Positions 24,378 to 34,842 of a DNA stretch of 64,000 nt are shown piece by piece. The notes below the pieces were generated by a model. It was not told the origin of the DNA and made no database searches. It saw only the letters and a list, made by a program, of their open reading frames with translations. The stretch spans positions 13,469,980 to 13,533,979 of the forward strand of contig JBBMOA010000001.1 in assembly GCA_037954235.1 (NCBI GenBank). Direction: 5' to 3'. Position 1 is the first letter of the stretch, and every line of letters begins with the position of its first letter. The DNA comes from Aulostomus chinensis. Taxonomy: Eukaryota; Chordata; Actinopteri; Syngnathiformes; Aulostomidae. A program made the translations under genes and the position numbers.

Positions 24378-24665
24378 TGTTGTTGGGAAGTGTTGTCCTC
24401 AGCTGTATTGACAGATAACCTAAAGAAATTTAGACAGTTGATAGATATGTTTACTTGCACAGGTTCATTTCATTTTCATTTGAACATTTCCAGACTTTAC
24501 ACACCCTAGTTTAGTACCATGTGGTGAGTACAGGATTGAGAGTAGTTTTATTCTTATATTTGTTAGTGTGGACAGCCCTTTAAACTCATGTATTTTGTTT
24601 TAAGACACCAAGTTCTTGTTTTCTTTCAACTGGCAAAGTGTGCACACAATTGATATGACAATTAC

Positions 24666-25411
24666 TCAACCCAAGTCTACTTCCTCAAATGTGCCAATGA
24701 AGTGTTTAAGGCTCACCATCCGACCATCTGCTGTACTGTATGCAGCCAGGGGGTATGTATCCTTGAGTTTTGAATGCTGGAGGATTTTTCTCTCTCCTGT
24801 TGGCTCCACCTTAAAGCTCCTCATGTGTTCACCATCCACTCAGCAATTTCAGGCCCAAGACTGGGGTTTCATGCACAATTATTATTTGCAGTATTTCTCC
24901 AAAGTCAGGCAAGCCTCCTGTCGATCCAAAGGGCAGCAGCATTCCAACGTTGTAGTCTGTGCCTAAAATGGTTACCTTGCTTGTCATGTTTACAACCTCT
25001 GCCCTGGGGAACTCCCTTGCAAATGACTCCTTAATGCTGTCATTTAGAACATCGACTGCCACTTGAGTCATCCGGGACACCGACAGTGTTGACCTCTGAT
25101 TGTTGCAATCAGGTGTATGATATGCAATCATTGACTGGTGTTTTTTTGCCAGTGTCATGACAATGTTTCTAAAAGACACAGTCTGCCTCACAATCCTTTT
25201 GAAAAATCGATGTTTGGCTTCAAAACCGCATTGTCCAGAAATTCACAAGTGGCCCAAAAACAGTCGTAAGCCATGGATAATGTTCAAGGAAGTGGTGTTT
25301 TGGTTTCAATGTCTCCTCTGGGAACACTTCTTGAAACCTATAACGGTGTTCACTGATCTTGCTCTCCATGTACCCAAGTGTCTTTCTGTGCTTTTGTTTT
25401 AAGTTGAACAT
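24666..25411 (-). pseudogene. C-terminal part of a transposon-encoded protein, frameshifted
   Basis: Three overlapping minus-strand pieces belong together: one with LKPKHHFLEHYPWL and NFWTMRF; one with SFRNIVMTLAKKHQSMIAYH; and one with LQHSKLKDTYPLAAYSTADG ending at a stop at 24,666. The KPKHHFLxHYP and FEAKH-type signatures are familiar from large animal DNA-transposon proteins that travel with SAMD3-like ORFs. A run of four A/T pairs at 25,222-25,225 shifts the frame between the first and second pieces, and a further shift occurs near 24,835. The 5' part is missing; upstream is a palindrome that partly duplicates the start of this ORF. Confidence 0.6.
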
Positions 25412-25700
25412 GAATGTGGGTATTTTATTTTGAATGAACTATATCCTGAGCGGAGGCTGCCTGAGAGGAGCCTGTGGGAGGAGCGACCTCACAGAGGAGG
25501 TGTGCAGACTAACAGTACAGTGTATAATCTTAGATTGTATAGACGGCAATCATTAATGAGAACACTGTACTGTTAGTCTGCACACCTCCACTGTGAGGTC
25601 GCTCCTCTCAGGCAGCCTCCGCTCTCAGGCAGCCTCCATTCGGCATACAGTTCATTCAAAATAAAATATCCACACTCATGCCAACATAAAACAAAAGCAC
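25388..25700. repeat. Large palindrome (arms about 135 bp)
   Basis: Arm 25,388-25,523 and arm 25,562-25,700 are reverse complements with a 38-bp loop. The inner core pairs aacagtacagtgt with acactgtactgtt; the outer parts pair gtgcttttgtttt with acaaaagcac. The left arm has a 13-bp duplication (cctgtgggaggag) and the right arm has an extra ctctcaggcagcctcc copy. The left arm contains the start of the neighbouring ORF relic, so the right arm carries an inverted copy of it. Confidence 0.85.
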
Positions 25701-26125
25701 TTAACGAAATTTTTTTAAAAAGTTTAGTAACAAAAAAAAAGATATACTATTGACAAGTAATTAAAATATTTTACGTTATATTGATTACTAATGAATGCAT
25801 TGGTGAGAAAAGCGACGCTAACGGAAGTGCCCTCACGATTTTATTTTGAAATGCGAACACGAGTTCAGTCGGTTCCAGTCACTCTTTATGCAGTCTATGA
25901 GGACAGTACCGGCTATGGAGTTAGCATGCTAATCGACGCTAATGTCCAGACGACTAAAAAAAAACAAAAAAACCACACACAGTTGTCAGGAGGCAAAAGC
26001 TTAAACAGGCTTTAAATGGGTTGAATTATTCTGTGAAGTTGAGGGGATTTAACATGGTGCTCACAGGGAATTCTCTCGGTTTTGCTCTGTTTTGGATCCC
26101 TGGTATAGTCGGCATTTAATGAATT

Positions 26126-26268
26126 GCAATTTTTGGTAGGTTGCCGCTTGATTCTGCCCGTTAGCTGGTGGCGCTATATGCTATTGCTAGCAACTTTGCT
26201 AACTTAGCGATAGCATATAGCGCCACCTGCTAACGGGAAGAATCAAGGGGCAACCTACCAAAAATTGC
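26126..26268. repeat. Hairpin element (arms about 60 bp)
   Basis: gcaatttttggtaggttgcc at 26,126 pairs with the reverse complement ending at 26,268, and ggcgctatatgctat pairs with atagcatatagcgcc across a loop of about 20 bp. It looks like a foldback MITE, and the arms are nearly perfect. Confidence 0.85.
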
Positions 26269-27040
26269 TCCAACTATGTCTGAAAAATCGACTCGCAAAA
26301 TAACAAGTCGTTCACATCCCTAAATACGATATGTAAACAATGTAGAGTTATAACGTACATGTACGCATGCTACCACCACCGAGGTATGTGAACTCCCGCG
26401 CGCGAATTGCGCGCAAAGCCACTAATGGTCCATTATTAAGGAGTTAAAAGAGCGAATATTGTATCATAATGCAGCGGAGACGACATAACTGGGCAATAAA
26501 ACAACTTCACTACATGTTATGATTCACAAACAAGCTGGACTGTGCACGTAAGCATAACATTACTGAATAAATTTAACATAATTTAACATAACATTACTGA
26601 ATAAAGAGCTGCCACCTATCACTGATTGAAACATTTGGTTCAAGTATTCAGAATCAAGCAGGAGACCACAACTCGTGAAGTATCTATCATTTCATAAATC
26701 AACATTTACATTTGTGATTATATAAAGAGCAAAATGTAAAAGAGTCGTCTTAATTTACCTTCAGTCCAGTAACGGTACTCCGACGATCTGCAGCCTTCGG
26801 TTAGAATCAGGTTCAAATCCAGTCGCAGTCTGGCACATGCGCAATTTGCTGCATAGGACTGATGGCTTCTGGGTATATTTTATTAAATTTTTCGATGTAA
26901 CACTTAATGCTGTTAGCAGTTGGGGATAGTTTACCCTATTTTTATTTATTTTCTTGCTGACTAGAATAATCAAGTAAATTTTAGACGATTTTCATGGATT
27001 ATAATTACTACTCTCAAAAATCATTTATTACAGTGTACAT

Positions 27041-27087
<47 letters not shown>
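27041..27087. repeat. (CA)n microsatellite at the transposon edge
   Basis: Starts 6 bp beyond the right CAGTG terminus. The transposon may have inserted beside it. Confidence 0.9.
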
Positions 27088-27088
<1 letters not shown>

Positions 27089-27375
27089 TTTATCTTCAGC
27101 AGGTTCACCAACAACAGCTTGTTGTCTTCCACAGGACTCAGGACTCTCTGGTGGCACCACACATTTCTAAATGAGTCCAAATCTCCTGATATTTGATGAA
27201 AGCTGAAGTCCAGCTGGATCCTGGATCCTGGATCTGATGAGTTCCACACACAGGAACAGAACCCACCCTCCTCCTTCAGCTCACATACACCACCATCTTG
27301 GCCTGGACCGGCACAAAGAATACTTTTTACTTTTGAGAGTGAGGTTCCCATACATGGAAATCTAATATTTATTAT

Positions 27376-27487
27376 ACTGCAGTATATTTTCCAATATACT
27401 TTGATGTCTGAACTCTGACTGTGATGTCATTGGTGCTGACTGAATTCTACCCCCTGACAGACTGAAGGCTCCTATTGGTGATGTCAT
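27376..27487. repeat. Dispersed repeat R, copy 2 (left part)
   Basis: Shares gatgtcattggtg and gactgaattctacc with copy 4 at 29,740-29,945; it ends at tattggtgatg. Confidence 0.75.
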
Positions 27488-28136
27488 CATGAATATATGG
27501 AGGCCTTGTTTCAGTGTCAGGAACCAATCAGAGCAGCCTCCTCCTGACTAAACAGCTCTACTCATCAAGCCCCTGACCCCAGACTCTTCTTGGTGAACTG
27601 ATCAGAGATCAGATTAGTAGAGAAGCAGTGACACAAAGGGAAACTTCCTCATTCCCTGAACGCAGCTTCATCAAACAGAGCAATGCTAACTGTTCACCTG
27701 CAGTAGTGATGTCATCAGGACAGGAAGTTGATCAGACATGGGAACTTTGACTCAGATCAACCAGGGAGGGAGGAGTTATCAGAGTCTGATTGTGCTGATG
27801 AATCATCAGAACTCTCCATCACACCGTGGTCTCAGCGTTGGACCTGAAGTCCCAGGCTTCAAGGGTTCTCCCCAAACTCTCAGGGTGGGTCTGACCACAT
27901 CTGAGCAGGACACCATGAACAGGCTACATGAGGACATCTCAGTGTCAAATCTGTCATTTCCTGCTGCCAGTAGGTGGCGCTGTGGTCACTACTGACCTGT
28001 AGATGTGTTCAGACTGGGATGTTGATCAAACCTGGAAGTTTCAAACAGATCTGACAGGTGGAGAGGATTCAGAAGAGTTGAAGCTTCATTGTAGTTGGAG
28101 CCTGAAAATGAGGAGCGACTGAGGGCTCCCAGGAGT

Positions 28137-28216
28137 TGCAGGTAGGTGCTGCCCCCTAGTGACCCAATGGAGAACAACATGTAATGACATGAACGTTCTA
28201 CATTTTTCCAGTTCTT
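28137..28216. repeat. Dispersed repeat R, copy 3 (right part)
   Basis: Begins tgcaggtaggtgctgcccc and ends at the catttttcca box; only the right-hand module is present. Confidence 0.75.
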
Positions 28217-29739
28217 GACTTCATTCATCCTCCAACTTCTTCAAGCTGGAAGAGAGTGAGATCATTTAAAGTAGAGAGTCAATAATCAGCATCTCATCAC
28301 TCATTTGTTCTCTGGTGGTGACCTCACGACTCAGCAGTGTGACATCACACATTTCGCTGATGTCATCCTCAAGTGTGTCACTCAGTTCATGCAGCCTTCA
28401 TTGTTTTATTTTATTATTTCCTTTCACTTTGATTTTCACAAAGACAAAGTGCGTCTGATGGAGGCACCACTGATAGAGTGGAATGTTTCCATGTTGCCAT
28501 GACAACGTGAGGCCCCTCACCTCGTCTGTTCCTTCTGCCGGTCGGCGTCAGAAGAGCAAGATGGCTGCTTCTCCATCTGGGTGGATGAGCAGCTCCTCCC
28601 ATCTCAGGCAGACGCTCCCTGGCTGCATGTCAGCAGCTTCTCAAAGCTCCTTCTGGTTTCTTTGCTCTCCTGATGCTGTGCTGGTGGATTTGTCCACCTC
28701 TCATTCTCCAGGGTTCTCAGCCTCATGTTCTCTCCCTCCTGTTCCAGCTCCTCCAAGTTTCCAGTGGAAGTTTGGCTTTTGTTTGCTACTTTGTCTTTTC
28801 TCCTCTGTTGGTGCTTTGAGTTCCTTTGTTGTTCTTTGTCTTTTCATCAATCAAGCCTCCTTTTGTTGAACGCTCCTCTCCCCCGTCTGTATTTGGGTCC
28901 TGTTCTCCTCCACTTTGGCCAAGAAGGCGGCCCAACAAGAGTCACCAGTGATGTCACAGCTCCTGGATGCCCCGCCCCTTCATCTGGTGCAGGTCGTGTG
29001 ATGTCACTGAATCCCACTCAGACCAAACCAGTCAGAGATCAGTGTGTTTGTGTCAGTGATGTCATCGCTGCTGACGTCACAGCCCTCCATCCACACACGC
29101 CAGACTGAGGTGGAGGAGGTGATGTTGGGGTTTTCAAGGTCTTCGTCATGAGTGGGAGGGGCTGAGCTGGTGAATGATCAGCTGACCAGGTCTGGGCTCA
29201 GTTCAGATGTTGAGCCACTGCTGACTGCCATTTGTCTGAGGAAGACCCAACGTTCCCCTCAAGAAATGGAGGGCAGTTTTTAGTGCAGCCTTCATTCTGG
29301 TTGGAGTTTTCCTTTCCTTTGCCCTGCACCTCTCTGGTGGGGAGGTGCTCCCTGTTGACAAGGACTCAGTGGAGAAGACTGGACCAGGACCTTCACTGGT
29401 TCAAGGAGCACCGAGGCAAAGGGAGGCCCAGACCAGCAGCCAGGGTGACCAGTTTGAAAAGCTGCTCCTCTTCCATGCTGACTTGTTGGTGTCTCCTCTT
29501 TTATTCCTGAGTGATTTTAATCTCAGCTCTCTGAACCTGAATGGAGCAGAACCAGGAAATCATTGCAGGAAATCATGGAGGAGAAATGAATGAATGAGAC
29601 TTCCAGTCAAACTGAGACAAACGTCCAGGTTTGGTCATCAAAGATATCTGACATTCATCAGTAGACTGACAAAGATGCTCATTATTATTGCAGCAGATTA
29701 AACTAGAGAATAAACAGGGTCTCACTTTGGAAAAAAAAT

Positions 29740-29945
29740 ATTGCAGTATATTTTTGTTTTATCAGAGAGGCTTTAATGTCTGTCTTTGATGTCTAAACTC
29801 TAACTCTGATGTCATTGGTGGTGACTGAATTCTACCCCCTGACAGACGGACGGCTCATATTGGTGATGCAGGTAGGTGCTGCCCCCTAGTGACCCAATGG
29901 AGAACGACATGTAATGACATGAACGTTCTCCATTTTTCCACTTGT
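29740..29945. repeat. Dispersed repeat R, copy 4 (both parts)
   Basis: The most complete copy, with left and right modules joined. It is followed directly by the SINE-like element. Confidence 0.75.
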
Positions 29946-29954
29946 GAGATAAAA

Positions 29955-30299
29955 ATACCTCACAGTAAGAAGGTTCAGGGTTCCAGTCCTGGCTGGAGCA
30001 CAAGATCTTTCTGTGTGAGTCTCCATGTTCTCCCTGTTCCTGTGTGGGTTCTCTCTGGTACTCCAGCTTCCTCCACAATCCAAAGACATCAAGAGGGGAC
30101 GAGGCTGATTGATACTCTAAATTGACCGTAGGTGTGACTGTGAGAGTGAATGGTTGTCTGTCTATATGTGTTGGTCCTGTGATGGACTGGTGACCTGTCC
30201 AGGGTGAACCCTGCCTCTCACCTGTAGACGCTGGGATAGGCTCCACCCCCCATGACCCTTAATAATAGGAATAAGAGGAAGACAATGGATGGATGGATA
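29955..30299 (+). mobile_element. tRNA-like SINE-type repeat, copy 1
   Basis: It opens with a tRNA-like box (cctcacagtaagaaggttc, then ggttccagtcctgg), continues with gttctctctggtactccag and ccaaagacatc, and ends gctgggataggctcc followed by (ggat)n. This module order is very common in teleost genomes. Other copies are at 45,209-45,545 (most complete), 43,127-43,303 and 38,599-38,722 (tail only). Confidence 0.7.
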
Positions 30300-30541
30300 T
30301 TGGAAATGACTGCAATACAGTATATAAATATTCTAGTTCCATACATGGGAACCTGGTTCTTCTGCTCTTTAACATCCTCCAATAGGAATGGACCGTCTAT
30401 GACAAAGTATCAATAAATCTATCAAGGAGGAAGAAGAATTCTGATCAAAGAACTGAAGTCAATCTGGAGATCAGTTGATCTCTGGAAGGAGGAGGAGGAG
30501 GCATCCCGTGCTTTTATGTCTCTCTCTGTTCATGTTTCCTG

Positions 30542-30542
<1 letters not shown>

Positions 30543-30598
<56 letters not shown>

Positions 30599-30616
30599 TG
30601 TGTGTGTGTGTGTGTC
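30543..30616. repeat. (TG)n microsatellite beside the V relic
   Basis: On the minus strand this is a (CA)n tract directly after gactgctgcagctggg, the same context as the tracts 3' of V1 and V2. Confidence 0.9.
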
Positions 30617-30733
30617 CCAGCTGCAGCAGTCAGTTCAGGTTCCTTCAGTGTGACTGAGGGAGGTTTCTGTCCGATGGTTTCTCCCAGTGTGAACACAGCC
30701 TGACTGCTGATGCTGTGCCGACTCTGACAGTGG
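30617..30733 (-). pseudogene. Relic 3' end of a light-chain V segment with decayed RSS
   Basis: Read on the minus strand it begins actgtcagagtc (the second-Cys region of V2), continues through a CDR3-like cacagcatcagcagtc, then ttcacactggg, a 12-base spacer, acagaaacc, ctccctcag and gactgctgcagctggg. It parallels V2 at 18,950-19,075 base for base, with substitutions in the heptamer (CACTGGG) and nonamer (ACAGAAACC). Everything 5' of the second Cys is gone. It shows that V segments once extended past the transposon, on the opposite strand from V1 and V2. Confidence 0.8.
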
Positions 30734-30929
30734 TTCAGTTTTTCTCAGTGGCTTTGTTGCTGCTCTCAGATCAGAATGAAAGTTCTCTCAACTCTGAGTT
30801 CAGCCTCCACAACATCGAGTCACTTGTTTCTCCTTCCTTTGATCAAATAGCGAACGCTTTTGGACGAGGAGGGAGGAAACCACTGCGTTTCACTGCTTTA
30901 CATTTAGAATCTCAGGCCAAGCCGGAGAA

Positions 30930-31126
30930 GCAGGTCCGAATCAGTCACGTGGTCACTGCCGGCTGGCGAGGCTTCGAACGTCATCAATACGTCATCAATA
31001 CGCGCTTCACAGAACGAGACGAAGACGCGGGACGTTTCAAACAACAAGGAAAGAAGGAGAAGTCCGTGAACCCCCGGCCTCGGTCTTTGTCTCCTGAAGG
31101 CTGAGTGGCGCCGGTAGAACCTCAAC
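30930..31126 (+). promoter_or_regulatory. CpG-rich promoter region of the zinc-finger gene
   Basis: CpG density rises sharply from about 30,930 into exon 1 (cgaggcttcgaacgtcatc, cgcgggacgtttc). No TATA box is evident. This is typical of a CpG-island promoter. The exact start site cannot be read. Confidence 0.45.
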
Positions 31127-31984
31127 ATGTGCGCCGCGCAGCTGCTGCGGGTGTCGGTCCAGGAGCGGATCCTCGCCGCCGCTGAAGACTTCCTGCTGCA
31201 GCTGGGAGAAGGAGACTCAGCGGCTGGAGTACCGGTGCTGAGAGCGCTGCTCACCGAGCGGCTGGCGGCGGCCGCGGAGCAGATCGTGGCTCTGCTGGAG
31301 GAAACCGTGGCGGAGTACGAGCGGGAGAACCGCCGGCAGAGGTTGCTGCTCGATGCCGTGCTGAAGCCCCGAGTCAGGCTGGACAGAGCAGGTGAGTCCC
31401 CCAGGGACCTGCTGGGCCCCGAATTCAGTCCAGGAAGTGGAGCTGCAGAGGCCCTCAGAGAGCATTTTAGGGGATTTTAGGTGTAAAAAGCCATTTCCGG
31501 GTTGTGTGTGAACGTCTGAAAGGTAAAATGTAAAAATTCAAAGGTCAAAATCAAAGGGTAAACTAGTTTTTCTGTGGATTGTTGTCCAGCCTTCTTTTGT
31601 AGTTTTTAACCTGTCCTGTTCAGCAGCAGCATCCATGTTCCTGGTGCTTTGTTGGACTGAAGCAGTTCTACTCTGCTAAGGAGGAACCTGATAAACTCCT
31701 CCTATCACCTTCTGTGTTGAACTTTATTAGGAATGGTGTTGGTTCATTGATGAAGCTACCGGACTGAGGCTCAGGAGAGGACAGGAAGAGAGAGCAGGGA
31801 CAGGACAGGAAGAGAGAGCAGGGACAGGACAGGAAGAGAGAGCAGGGACAGGACAGGGAGGACAAGGGGGGGGCAACAATTGGAGAAAAACAAACAAACA
31901 AAACCCGTAACAACAATAACAACAGAGATTTATCGAGAGTTCGATCGGAAATTCTACTGGTCACCAAGAGACAAACTATAAAAA

Positions 31985-32027
<43 letters not shown>

Positions 32028-32143
32028 CAGGTATTTCTTCTCAGAGTATTACAGTTCTACAACACAGAACAACAGAAGTTATCAGTCAAGAAAAACTCTC
32101 ACTGACCTTTCTTTGTAGCCAGAGAGGCGTGTATTTTGAGACC

Positions 32144-32220
<77 letters not shown>

Positions 32221-34842
32221 ACGGTTTGTCTTGAATGCAGTGGGTAGCTGACTGTAGCTGATGTGGGGGACCAGAACATCACACCCCCAGTCCAGGATAG
32301 CAGGCAGGTCAGGACCAAACCACCAGGGCACCCAGAAACCCCCTGAACACAGGGAGCCCCAGGAACCCCACCCCCCAGGCCACAGGCCCAGCCCATGCCC
32401 GCGCTGGTGCAGTTAGCAAAAGGGGCAGCAATGGACTCACTCCCTGCCCCAGCTGCCCCCCCATCCCAACATGGGTGCAGGGTGTGTGTTGTGCGTGGGA
32501 GTGTAGATGTGATGGTGTGGATGACTAGAATGTAGTTAATATTCAGGGAGGCACCCGGGGCATGGGAGCGCCGCCGGTTGCTTGTTTGTGTGCCATTTAT
32601 TCTTTTTTATATATAAATATTAATATTAATATTGGCCCAGACGTTATGTGTGCCAGAGAGCTAAGTATTTCCTGTGTCGGTGTTTTTTGTGTTGTGTTAT
32701 TTTTTGATGGCGCCATGAGGATCATGAAGTGAAAGAAACAGAGACCTGACGCATCAGTAGATCTCAGGAATCGTCATTCCAGGGCTGGAACCTGAGGTGT
32801 GAGTCACTGTCAATGGTCAATGTTAAGAACACTCCCATTGACAGGCATCAGAAGCATGTTACCATTGAACTGAACCAAGACAAGACCAAGCTGAGGGGAC
32901 ATTCACACTGTGTTGCTAACTCCTGCTAACTGAGTCGTGTGTGACAGGCTGGCCCAGCATGCTGTGCATGTTGGTGTCCTTGTGTCGTTCTTCTGTAGGC
33001 TGCTACGGTGCTACCTTGTTAAAAGATGATCCTGTAGACTGGAAATTATATCAGCCCATGTTTAGCATCGGTACAGGTTCCCTCTGGTTCTAGGGACTGA
33101 ACTCTCATTCTCCTACAGGGTCTCATTCTAGAAATGAACATTCTGACGAGCAGATGTGATCATGAATGGACAAAACCATTCAGCAGAGGGGACCTTTGAC
33201 CTTTGACCTGGGTGACACAACGTTGATCCAAGCATCTGAAGCCAGCGTTTCTGTTCCCAGTTTGCTGACTGGTCGTCAGTAGCAGGACGTCTCTGTTCAT
33301 TGAGTTGATTTCTGTTTCTGTCTGTTGCTCCGCTGTTTCAGAGTCAAATGAAGAGATTTCTGATGTTGCTGTTTGTGTCCTGCAGATGTGGAGCAGCTGC
33401 TGGTGATTAAAGAAGAGGTTCCCCCTGAGCTGCAGGACCCAGAGCCCCCCCACATTAAAGAGGAGTGGGAGGAGCTCTGGACCAGTGAGGAGGGAGGGCA
33501 GCTTCAAGGGCAGGAGGAGGCTGATATCACCACGTTCCCCTTCACTCTGGTCCCTGTGAAGAGTGAAGGGAACGAAGAGAAACCTCAGTTCCCACAGCTT
33601 CATCAGAGTCTAACTGAGGAGAACTTGAAAGAAGAGTCTCTGACCAGCAGCCCAATTCATCATCTGAAAACAGAAGCTGTTGGAGAAGAGTGTGGAGGAC
33701 CAGAACCAGAACCAGCCAGCAAGGTAGATCCAGATCCACTTGTACAACCCCAGACTGAAGACCAGATGTCAGACTCTTCTGAAGCTGAGACTGAAGTCAG
33801 TGAGGATGATTGGGTCAGACCTGATAACACGACTACCTCTGAGCACAAGGAACCCTTTGGCTCAAGGAGGAATTTGCTTCAGAAACTGAGCCCAGGACAG
33901 GAAGTGAGTCATTGCAGCTCAAAAGAGCAAAAAGTAAAGACTGAAAGAGGATCAGAGATCATTAGGGACGTGACCTTTGGTCCTTCTGAATCTGAGACAG
34001 ACGTCAGTGAGGATGAGCGTCCCTTTAGGTGCTCAACATGCAGTAAAGGTTTTAATTACAGAGGTGGTTTGGATATACACATGAGAACACACACTGGGGA
34101 GAAACCATTCTCATGCTCAGTTTGTGGAAAAAGATTCTCTGTCAGGGAACATTTGAAAACACACATGAGAACACACACTGGGGAGAAACCGTTCCCCTGC
34201 TCAGTTTGTGGTGGAAGGTTTTCAGAAAAGGGATATCTGCATAGACACATGAGAACACACACTGGGGAGAAACCATTCCCGTGCTCAGTTTGTGGCACAA
34301 GATTTTCAGAAAAGGGGCATCTGAAAAGACACATGAGAATGCATACTGGGGAGAAACCATTCCCATGCTCAGTTTGTGGCACAAGATTCTCAATTAAGGC
34401 ACATTTAGAATCACACATGAGAATGCACACTGGGGAGAAACCACATCCCTGCTCAGTTTGTGGCAAAAGATTCTCAGTTAAGGGAGATCTGAAAACACAC
34501 ATGAGAACGCACACTGGGGAGAAACCGTTTCCCTGCTCAGTTTGTGGCGGAAGGTTTTCAGAAAAGGGATATCTGAATAGACACATGAGAACACACACTG
34601 GGGAGAAACCATTCCCGTGCTCAGTTTGTAGCACAAGATTTTCAGAAAAGGGGAATCTGAAAAGACACATGAGAACGCACACTGGGGAGAAACCATATCC
34701 CTGCTCAGTTTGTGGTAAAAGATTCTCAGTTAAGGGAGATCTGAAAAGACACATGAGAACGCACACTGGGAAGAAACCACCTTTGCAAGAAGTGGCTTTG
34801 AAGCATGACAAGAGTGGGGGACGCAGGTTGAAGGCCAAATAA
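31127..34842 (+). CDS. C2H2 zinc-finger protein, two coding exons, 573 aa, nine fingers
   Basis: Joined 31,127-31,391 and 33,386-34,842 (donor gtgagt, acceptor tcctgcag, phase 1 giving Asp89). Probable nuclear DNA-binding regulator. Residues 1-88 form a charged helical N-terminus (RLAAAAEQIVALLEETVAEYE) typical of a large percomorph zinc-finger family. Residues 95-300 are acidic, with six PsiKxE motifs (Lys 97, 113, 147, 170, 183, 273) and two Ser/Asp/Glu clusters. Fingers run from residue 302 to about 550 with TGEKP linkers. Finger 1 (FRCSTC) is divergent. Fingers 2-4 and 6-8 look like a duplicated block, and finger 9 resembles finger 6. All nine keep C2H2. The basic tail GGRRLKAK ends at taa. 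Start choice: the first ATG of the CpG-rich exon. No KRAB or SCAN box is visible, so target and action are unknown. Confidence 0.88.
31776..31858. repeat. 24-bp minisatellite, about 3.5 copies
   Basis: The unit begins aggacaggaagagagagcag and is nearly perfect. It lies in the zinc-finger intron. Confidence 0.9.
32146..32218. repeat. (TG)n microsatellite
   Basis: About 36 uninterrupted units in the zinc-finger intron. Confidence 0.95.

Larger units (their letters stand above)
19913..27035 (-). mobile_element. Decayed DNA transposon, EnSpm/CACTA-like (about 7.1 kb)
   Basis: The ends are inverted: left atgtaCACTGTAA at 19,908-19,920, and the right end gives the same 13 bases when read on the minus strand from 27,040. 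CACTG...CAGTG termini flanked by TA on both sides are compatible with EnSpm/CACTA ends; the superfamily is inferred from termini and ORF type, not from a catalytic core. It encloses two minus-strand gene relics (24,666-25,411 and 21,169-24,377), a nested MITE, a large minisatellite and two palindromes. No transposase DDE region is visible, so the 5' coding half is lost or unrecognisable. Confidence 0.6.
27088..29739. other. Unassigned intergenic DNA with repeat R fragments
   Basis: Frames of up to 128 aa (for example at 28,483-28,869) show no domain. Repeat R pieces lie at 27,376-27,487 and 28,137-28,216. Nothing else is recognised. Confidence 0.55.
31392..33385 (+). other. Intron of the zinc-finger gene
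   Basis: About 2.0 kb. It holds a 24-bp minisatellite (31,776-31,858), (AG)n at about 31,990-32,018, a long (TG)n (32,146-32,218) and repeat-like sequence near 32,220-32,640. No coding signal is seen. Confidence 0.75.

Noticed and set aside
28483..28869. 128-aa plus-strand frame as a possible gene
   Set aside because: No domain, no signal, no splice or promoter context. The hydrophobic end is poly-Leu/Phe from T-rich DNA.
31668..31967. 99-aa minus-strand frame with Cys/Ser/Leu repeats
   Set aside because: Produced by the 24-bp minisatellite in the zinc-finger intron.
34056..34838. 260-aa minus-strand frame rich in Cys across the zinc fingers
   Set aside because: Antisense shadow of the C2H2 repeats on the plus strand.
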